Of a stretch of DNA of 64,000 bases, positions 58,711 to 64,000 are shown piece by piece. The notes under the pieces are model-generated. The model saw only the letters and a program-made list of their open reading frames with translations, did no database searches and was not told the origin of the DNA. The DNA is from Streptomyces noursei (GTDB lineage: Bacteria > Actinomycetota > Actinomycetes > Streptomycetales > Streptomycetaceae), in assembly GCF_016917755.1 (NCBI RefSeq), contig NZ_CP070326.1, forward strand, positions 9,734,001 to 9,798,000. Direction: 5' to 3'. The position numbers and the translations under genes were made by a program. How positions within the stretch are numbered: the first letter of the stretch is position 1; every line of letters starts with the position of its first letter.

Positions 58711-60047
58711 GCGCGCGGCCTTTCGAGGAGCTCGCCGGTGGGCTCGGCGAGGGCGGTGCCGTCGTTGATCTTCCGGCCGCGCAGCCAGGTGGAGCGGACC
58801 ACGCCGTGGAGCGTCCTGCCGGCGTACGCGGTGATCTTGTTGCGGTGCTGGAGGTCGGCGGGGTCGACGGTGAAGGTCTCCTCGGGCGCCAGCACCGCGA
58901 AGTCGGCGTCCCGGCCGGGTGCGATGGCGCCCTTGGCGCCGAGGCCGACCAGCCGCGCCGGGGCGGCGGACATCCAGCGGACCACGTCCTCCAGACCGTG
59001 GCCGCGCTCCCGGGCCGCGGTCCAGATGGCCGGCAGGCCGAGCTGGAGGGAGGAGATGCCGCCCCAGGCCGTCCCGAAGTCGGGGGTCTTGAGGTCGGTG
59101 GTGGAGGGCGAGTGGTCCGAGACGATGCAGTCGATGGTGCCGTCGGCCAGTCCCTGCCACAGGGCGTCCTGGTTGCCGGCCTCGCGGATCGGCGGGCAGC
59201 ACTTGAACTCGGTGGCGCCGTCCGGGACTTCCTCGGCGGTCAGGGTGAGGAAGTGCGGGCAGGTCTCGACGGTGATCTTGACGCCGTCGGCGCGGGCGGC
59301 GGCGATCAGCGGCAGCGCCTCGGCGGAGGAGAGGTGCAGCACATGGACCCGGGCGTCCAGCTTCCGGGCGAGGTCGATCAGGCCGGCGATCGCGTCGTTC
59401 TCGGAGACCCGGGGCCGGGAGGCGAGGAAGTCGGCGTACTTGGGGCCGTGCGCCTCGGGGGCGGCGTCCAGGTGGCCGGGGTCCTCGGCGTGCACGATCA
59501 GCAGGCCGTCGAAGGCGGCGATCTCGCCGAGCGCCGCCGCCAGCTGCTCCTGGTCGACCTGCGGGAACTCGTCGACACCGGAGGGCGACAGGAAGCACTT
59601 GAAGCCGAACACGCCGGCCTCGTGCAGCGGACGCAGGTCCTTGACGTTGCCGGGGATGGCACCGCCCCAGAAGCCGACGTCGATGTGGGCCTTGCTGCGG
59701 GCGACCTCGCGCTTGATGTCGAGGTTGGCGGTGTCGGTGGTGGGCGGGAGGCTGTTGAGCGGCATGTCCACGAGCGTGGTGATGCCGCCGGCGGCGGCCG
59801 CGCGGGTGGCCGTCCAGAAGCCCTCCCACTCGGTGCGGCCGGGGTCGTTGACGTGTACGTGGGTGTCCACGAGGCCGGGCAGCAGGACGTCGTCGCCGAA
59901 GTCCTCCACCCGGACCCCGGCCGGCACCGCGGCGTCGTGCGGCAGGACGGCGACGATCTTCCCGTCCTGGACGGTGACGGACGCGGCGCGCGTCCCCTCC
60001 GGCGTGACGACGCGCGTGGAACGCAGCACCAGCTCTCTTTCGGACAC
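58707..60047 (-). CDS. allB: Allantoinase
   Basis: Predicted 446-residue cyclic amidohydrolase that opens allantoin to allantoate. Metal ligands are visible: DTHVHVNDPG (H63, H65), the carboxylatable K150 in VFGFKCFLSPSG, HAEDPGH, VLHLSSAEAL and the Asp in CIVSDHSPS. The GTG at 60047 is preceded by GGGGAGG. It forms an operon with allantoicase. A palindrome at 60181-60199 upstream is a probable IclR-type operator. Confidence 0.95.
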   Translation of the reverse strand: MSERELVLRSTRVVTPEGTRAASVTVQDGKIVAVLPHDAAVPAGVRVEDFGDDVLLPGLVDTHVHVNDPGRTEWEGFWTATRAAAAGGITTLVDMPLNSLPPTTDTANLDIKREVARSKAHIDVGFWGGAIPGNVKDLRPLHEAGVFGFKCFLSPSGVDEFPQVDQEQLAAALGEIAAFDGLLIVHAEDPGHLDAAPEAHGPKYADFLASRPRVSENDAIAGLIDLARKLDARVHVLHLSSAEALPLIAAARADGVKITVETCPHFLTLTAEEVPDGATEFKCCPPIREAGNQDALWQGLADGTIDCIVSDHSPSTTDLKTPDFGTAWGGISSLQLGLPAIWTAARERGHGLEDVVRWMSAAPARLVGLGAKGAIAPGRDADFAVLAPEETFTVDPADLQHRNKITAYAGRTLHGVVRSTWLRGRKINDGTALAEPTGELLERPRA

Positions 60048-60180
60048 CCGGTACCTCCCCTATCGTGTGCTTCATGGTCGCGGTCCGGAGCGCGGGCGGC
60101 ACGGCCACCGCGGGCCGTGCCGCCGCCGGCGCGGATTCCCGGGAACCGCGGGGTGACGGTGCGAGCCGTCGCCCTACGGA

Positions 60181-60199
60181 ATTCAACAGTCTGTTGAAT
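60181..60199 (-). promoter_or_regulatory. Palindrome ATTCAACA-GTC-TGTTGAAT upstream of allB
   Basis: A perfect 8-bp dyad around a 3-base centre lies 134 bases before the allantoinase start and just beyond the permease stop. It is a candidate operator for the IclR-family regulator encoded at 62889. Confidence 0.55.
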
Positions 60200-60225
60200 G
60201 AGTCTTCACTTCGGACCGCAGCCCG

Positions 60226-61779
60226 TCAAGACCCCTGTGCGGCGGCCGGGCCGGCGATCGCACCGGACCGCTCCGGCTGCTCACCCTCCGCCGCCACCCC
60301 GCCCCTGACCTGCGACGGGATGATGTCCTGCGGAATCGGGCCGACGCCCGCCGTCGCCCGGTCGCGCCCCGAGACCAGGGCGTACAGCAGCCCGGAGAGC
60401 GCCATCCCGAAGATCCAGGAGAAGGGCGCCAGAGCGTCGAAGGCCGGGACCAGCGCGAGCGAGGCGGCCACCGCGGCGGCCGGCAGGAACGCGAGCACGG
60501 CCTTCGGGTTGTAGCCCCTGCGGTAGAAGTAGGCGCCGGCGGCATCGGCCGAAAACAGCGCATCGACGTCGATCCGACCGCGCCGCACCAGGTAGTAGTC
60601 CACGAGCAGGATCGCCACCAGCGGCCCGAGGAAGGCCCCCAGCGCCCCCAGGAAGTACTGGATCACCAGCGCCGAGGAGTACAGCTTCCAGGGCATGACC
60701 AGCACCGCCAGCACCGCGGTGATCATCCCGCCGCGCTTGAAGTCCAGGTACTTCGGCAACAGGTTGGCGAAGTCGTAGGCGGGCGAGACGAAGTTGGCCA
60801 CGACGTTGATCCCGATGGTGGCGACGATGAAGGCCAGCGCGCCGATGACGGTGACCACCGGGTTGTCGATCTTCTGGATCACCTTCACCGGGTCGTAGAT
60901 CGCCTCGCCGAAGACCGCGATGGTGCCGGCGGTGACCAGGACGGCGACCACCGCGAAGGCGGTGAAGTTCACCGGCAGCCCGATGAGGTTGCCGCGCCGG
61001 TAGGAGCGGTGGTCGGGGGTGAAGCGGGCGAAGTCGGCGTAGTTGAGGACCAGGGTCAGGAAGGTGGCCACGGTCAGACTGACCGCGATCAGGCTCTGCC
61101 GGAGCTGTGCGGTGCCGCTCAGCCCGGTCAGGCTGCGGGTCAGCGAGATGTCGCCGTGCGACGCGACGACCAGGTACACCGCCAGCGCCAGCACCACCAG
61201 CCAGACCACCGGTCCGGTCGCGAAGTCCTGCACCTTGCGGATGAACTCCATCCCGCGCGTCAGCAGGACGGCCTGCAGCCCCCACATCACCATGAACGCG
61301 ATCCAGCCCAGGGTGGACAACCCCAGCACCGAGTTGTGGTTGTACGCGTCGAGCCCGGGCGCGATCTGGAGCGTCAGCAGCACCACGGCCGTCGAGGCCA
61401 GCCAGGTCTGGATGCCGTACCAGGCCACCGCCATCACCGCGCGCAGCAGCGCCGGGATGTTGGCGCCGTAGACGCCCCAGCTGGCCCGGGCGAGCACCGG
61501 GTAGGGCACGCCGGTGCGGTGCCCCGCGTGCCCCATCCGGTTCATCAGCCAGTGGACGATCGTGATGCCGGCCAGCAGCGCGGCGAACACCTCCCAGGCC
61601 GGCAGCCCCAGCACGAAGAGGCTGGCGGCGAAGGCGTAGTTGCTGATCGCGTGGGTGTCGGACATCCACAGCGCGAAGACGCTGTAGGTGCCCCAGTTGC
61701 GCTGCGCCGCCGGCGCGAGGTCCTCGTTGAAGAGCCTCGGGTCCGGCGATCCCGGACGGTGCTGCGGGGATGTGCTCAT
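60226..61779 (-). CDS. NCS1 family nucleobase/allantoin:cation symporter
   Basis: Predicted 517 residues with 12 membrane segments. NCS1 signatures are NEDLAPAAQRNWGTYSVFALWMSD in TM1, ASWGVYGANIPALLRAVMAVAWYGIQTW in TM3 and the SPAYDFANLLPKYLDFKRGG loop. Members carry allantoin, uracil, cytosine or hydantoin; context suggests allantoin. The ATG at 61779 follows TGGGAGGA. It is 42 bases after the racemase-family gene on the same strand. Confidence 0.9.
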   Translation of the reverse strand: MSTSPQHRPGSPDPRLFNEDLAPAAQRNWGTYSVFALWMSDTHAISNYAFAASLFVLGLPAWEVFAALLAGITIVHWLMNRMGHAGHRTGVPYPVLARASWGVYGANIPALLRAVMAVAWYGIQTWLASTAVVLLTLQIAPGLDAYNHNSVLGLSTLGWIAFMVMWGLQAVLLTRGMEFIRKVQDFATGPVVWLVVLALAVYLVVASHGDISLTRSLTGLSGTAQLRQSLIAVSLTVATFLTLVLNYADFARFTPDHRSYRRGNLIGLPVNFTAFAVVAVLVTAGTIAVFGEAIYDPVKVIQKIDNPVVTVIGALAFIVATIGINVVANFVSPAYDFANLLPKYLDFKRGGMITAVLAVLVMPWKLYSSALVIQYFLGALGAFLGPLVAILLVDYYLVRRGRIDVDALFSADAAGAYFYRRGYNPKAVLAFLPAAAVAASLALVPAFDALAPFSWIFGMALSGLLYALVSGRDRATAGVGPIPQDIIPSQVRGGVAAEGEQPERSGAIAGPAAAQGS

Positions 61780-61821
61780 GAGTCCTCCCAGGCAGGTTGG
61801 GTGGAGCTTAGGCGTCAGTCG

Positions 61822-62628
61822 TCAGATGCCTGATGTCTTCGGGGAAAATTCGGTGTTACGGACGGAATGCCGGACCCAGCCCCGCTCCCCCGCGGCGACG
61901 CCCGCGAGGTGGCTGCTCAGCGGCCAGGAGCCGATGGCCTTGGGGCGGGGCGGCGCGAAACTGCGCTGCGTACTGGTGGTCAGACCGAGGCCGACCACCG
62001 CCTCCGCGAACTTCACCGCGGCGGCGACGCCGTCCACGACGGGCACGCCCAGCGCCGCGGCGACCTTCTCCTGGAGCCCGGCCATACCGCCGCACCCCAG
62101 GCAGATCACCTCCTCGCCGTCCCGGACCGCCTCGCGCGCGGTCTCGATGATCACGGCGACGGTGCGCTCCGGGTCGTCCTCCAGCTCCAGCACGCCGAGC
62201 CCGGTGCCGCGGACGCCGGCGCAGCGCTGGAGCAGCCCGGCGGTCAGCAGCCGGTCCCGGATCTGCGGCACGGCGCGGTCGAGGGTGGTGACGACGCCGT
62301 ACGCGTGGCCGAGCATCAGCGCCATCTGCGCCGCGCACTCGGTGATGTCCAGGACGGGGACGTCCAGCAGTTCCTGCGCGCCCTCCCGGCCCGGCTCCCC
62401 GAAGCCGGCCATGACCAGCGCGTCGAACGGGGTGTCCAGGGTGGCGAGCCGATCCAGGACGGCGGCGGCGCTGAGGTACCCCTCGAAGTGGCCCTCGATG
62501 GACTCGGGCCCCCACAGGGGTTCGGTGGCGAGGATCTCGGTGCCCGGCGCGGCGACCGCGGTGGCGGTGGCGCGGATCGAAGCGGTCATGGAAGCCGTGG
62601 TGTTCGGGTTCATGACGAGAATGCGCAT
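61822..62628 (-). CDS. Asp/Glu/hydantoin racemase family protein with a single catalytic Cys
   Basis: Predicted 268 residues of two Rossmann-like lobes: RILVMNPNTTASMTASIRA at the start and VICLGCGGMAGLQEKV in the second lobe, keeping that Cys. The first-lobe site reads LVMAGFGEPGREG, with Gly where hydantoin/allantoin racemases have Cys. The family could interconvert allantoin stereoisomers, but loss of one Cys argues against simple two-base racemisation. It heads an operon with the NCS1 permease and is divergent from the IclR regulator. A basic C-terminal extension follows the domain. Confidence 0.85.
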   Translation of the reverse strand: MRILVMNPNTTASMTASIRATATAVAAPGTEILATEPLWGPESIEGHFEGYLSAAAVLDRLATLDTPFDALVMAGFGEPGREGAQELLDVPVLDITECAAQMALMLGHAYGVVTTLDRAVPQIRDRLLTAGLLQRCAGVRGTGLGVLELEDDPERTVAVIIETAREAVRDGEEVICLGCGGMAGLQEKVAAALGVPVVDGVAAAVKFAEAVVGLGLTTSTQRSFAPPRPKAIGSWPLSSHLAGVAAGERGWVRHSVRNTEFSPKTSGI

Positions 62629-62670
62629 GACGCTCCAACGATTTGGAGGATTCCACAGAATGGACAGTAG

Positions 62671-62687
62671 GTTTCGCGCAGCAGAAC
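62671..62687. promoter_or_regulatory. Imperfect dyad GTTTCGC-GCA-GCAGAAC in the divergent promoter
   Basis: GTTTCGC and GCAGAAC form a 7-bp dyad with two mismatches, 43 bases upstream of the racemase gene and 200 bases from the IclR gene. It is an IclR-like operator candidate. ATTC-CACA-GAAT (62650-62661) nearby is a second, smaller dyad. Confidence 0.35.
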
Positions 62688-62888
62688 GTAGCTATGGCCA
62701 CTGGCACCGTCAAGGGATCTCGGGCAAGGACGTGACACCTTGGGGCACAGGGGCGCTGACCGGCGGGAACGACTGTGCGATACGCGGTGTGCCGGCCCGG
62801 TGTGACCGGTAGGCTGCTCCGGTCGGGCCCGGCGCCCGCAAGGCAGACGAGCCGAGACCGATCCGACCCGCCCCGAAAGGAACGCGAC

Positions 62889-63692
62889 GTGCCGCCGTCC
62901 AGCGCCAGCACCTCCGCCGCCGATGCCAAGCCCGCAGGCGCCAGCGGCGGCGTCCAGTCCCTTGAGCGCGCCTTTGACCTCCTGGAGCGGATGGCCGACG
63001 CCGGCGGCGAGGTCGGCCTGAGCGAGCTCTCCGGCAGCAGCGGGCTCCCGCTGCCCACCATCCACCGCCTGATGCGCACGCTGGTGGCCTGCGGCTACGT
63101 CCGCCAGCAGCCCAACCGCCGGTACGCCCTCGGCCCGCGCCTGATCCGGCTCGGCGAGAGCGCCTCCCGGCTGCTGGGCACCTGGGCCCGCCCGTTCCTG
63201 GCCCGCCTGGTGGAGGAGACCGGCGAGACCGCCAACATGGCCCTCCTCGACGGCGACGAGATCGTCTACGTCGCGCAGGTCCCGTCCCGGCACGCGGTAC
63301 GGATGTTCACCGAGGTCGGCCGGCGCGTCCTGCCGCACTCCACCGGCGTCGGCAAGGCCCTGCTGGCCAACCACCCGCCGGAGGAGGTCCGCGCCCTCCT
63401 CGGCCGCACCGGCATGCCCGCCGCGACCGAGAAGACGATCACCGACCCGGACCACTTCCTCGACGCCCTCGCCGATGTCCGCCGCCTCGGCTACGCGGTC
63501 GACGACAACGAGCAGGAGATCGGCGTCCGCTGCCTCGCCGTCCCGGTCCCCAACTCCCCCACCTCCGCGGCGATCTCCATCTCCGGGCCGACCGGCCGGG
63601 TGACGGAGGCCGCGACGGACAAGATCGTCCCGGTGCTCCAGGAGGTCGCGGCCCAGCTGTCGGTGGCCCTGGCCAGCCAGACGCCGGCGTGA
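62889..63692 (+). CDS. allR: IclR family regulator, probable AllR of allantoin utilisation
   Basis: Predicted 267 residues. The winged helix (about 20-75) reads VQSLERAFDLLERMADAGGEVGLSEL and LPTIHRLMRTLVACGYVRQ. The effector domain follows (ETANMALLDGDEIVYVAQVPS, RVLPHSTGVGKALLANHP, GVRCLAVPVPN). IclR proteins such as AllR respond to allantoin breakdown products such as glyoxylate or allantoate. Position beside the allantoin genes supports this role, so the symbol is context-based. The GTG at 62889 has AAAGGA upstream. Confidence 0.85.
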   Translation: MPPSSASTSAADAKPAGASGGVQSLERAFDLLERMADAGGEVGLSELSGSSGLPLPTIHRLMRTLVACGYVRQQPNRRYALGPRLIRLGESASRLLGTWARPFLARLVEETGETANMALLDGDEIVYVAQVPSRHAVRMFTEVGRRVLPHSTGVGKALLANHPPEEVRALLGRTGMPAATEKTITDPDHFLDALADVRRLGYAVDDNEQEIGVRCLAVPVPNSPTSAAISISGPTGRVTEAATDKIVPVLQEVAAQLSVALASQTPA

Positions 63693-63723
63693 CACCCGGG
63701 TGGGGCGGTCGCACAGCGCCGCC

Positions 63724-64000
63724 TCACCCCCTCGGCAGGTCGCCGAAGTGATCGATCCGCTCGCGAACCTCGGACAGCGCCGCGGCGAGTGCGCTCACCG
63801 ACCCCACCGCCCCGGCTATCAGCAGCAGCGAACGGCGCAGCCGGGGCACCTCGGGCGCGCCGTGGCTCACCATCGCGTCCAGCGCGGCCAGCTCCTCGTC
63901 GGCGGCGGTCCGGTCGGGCAACTCCCCTGGAAGCAGGGCCAGTTGACGGCGGAGCCGGGCCACCGCCACACGCAGTTCCCGGACCCGCGGGTCGCTCCCG
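63724..64000 (-). CDS. Small conserved protein, DUF5955-like (5' end outside window)
   Basis: The visible frame reads SDPRVRELRVAVARLRRQL, DRTAADEELAALDAM and PRLRRSLLLIAGAVGSVSAL, ending DHFGDLPRG. It recalls the short Streptomyces family DUF5955; this is from memory. A GTG at 63969 could be a start, but the frame continues open to the window edge with family-like sequence, so the start is likely outside. Helical, no signal peptide. Confidence 0.55.
   Translation of the reverse strand, partial: GSDPRVRELRVAVARLRRQLALLPGELPDRTAADEELAALDAMVSHGAPEVPRLRRSLLLIAGAVGSVSALAAALSEVRERIDHFGDLPRG

Overview
The window is chromosomal DNA from a high-GC actinomycete, almost certainly Streptomyces. Signs of this are the very strong G/C bias at third codon positions, many GTG starts, the WhiJ/AbaA-type trio (XRE-DUF5753 regulator, DUF397 protein, anti-sigma-like ATPase), DUF6126 and DUF6278 proteins, and likely leaderless genes whose -10 box lies 6-8 bases before the start codon. 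No rRNA, CRISPR array, prophage or replication origin was seen. I found no tRNA by eye.

Layout. 1-6.3 kb: a partial FAD oxidoreductase, an inositol-monophosphatase-family enzyme, a gamma-glutamyltransferase-family enzyme, and an SDR divergent from an MmyB-type XRE regulator. 6.4-14.4 kb: a lipoate ligase, then a reductive-pyrimidine-type catabolic set on the minus strand (LLM flavin/F420 oxidoreductase, dihydropyrimidinase, class III aminotransferase, beta-ureidopropionase-like amidase). The set is split by two plus-strand genes, but both halves carry the same promoter element. 14.5-18.5 kb: an unknown helical protein and the WhiJ-like locus, whose regulator is cut in two by a truncated IS5-family element with a 3-bp target duplication. 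18.5-26.8 kb: a MarR-MFS-isochorismatase group under a perfect 41-bp palindrome, then an amidase, a secreted gamma-glutamyltransferase, a membrane-anchored unknown and a ChaA-type antiporter.

27-38 kb: an MMPL transporter, ATP-dependent DNA ligase, glutathionyl-hydroquinone reductase, AraC-GyrI regulator, MocR regulator with a divergent hydrolase, an internally deleted methyltransferase, a secreted S15-like hydrolase and a PPOX-like protein. 38-44 kb: a glutamate-type ABC importer without its ATPase, DUF6278, exonuclease III, an MBL hydrolase and a PcaD-PcaC fusion with an unusual nucleophile. 44-50.3 kb: a sugar ABC importer with GntR regulator, ROK kinase and a small membrane protein. 50.5-57.5 kb: a VOC protein, a secreted cyclohexadienyl-dehydratase-like protein, KDPG aldolase, RNase Sa-type secreted ribonuclease, XRE-cupin regulator with DUF6126, GH84 enzyme and TenA-like protein. 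57.5-63.7 kb: allantoin utilisation (allantoicase, allantoinase, NCS1 permease, racemase-family protein, IclR regulator). The window ends in a small partial gene.

A repeated theme is nitrogen scavenging: pyrimidine and purine ring catabolism, two gamma-glutamyltransferase-family enzymes, an amidase and amino-acid uptake. I did not find one clearly new multi-gene system. The strongest leads are the duplicated promoter element uniting the split pyrimidine cluster, with an LLM oxidoreductase where the usual first enzyme is missing; several large perfect palindromes next to regulators; the IS-disrupted regulator; and several enzymes lacking or exchanging a canonical catalytic residue. Functions are read from recognisable motifs only; no database search was possible.
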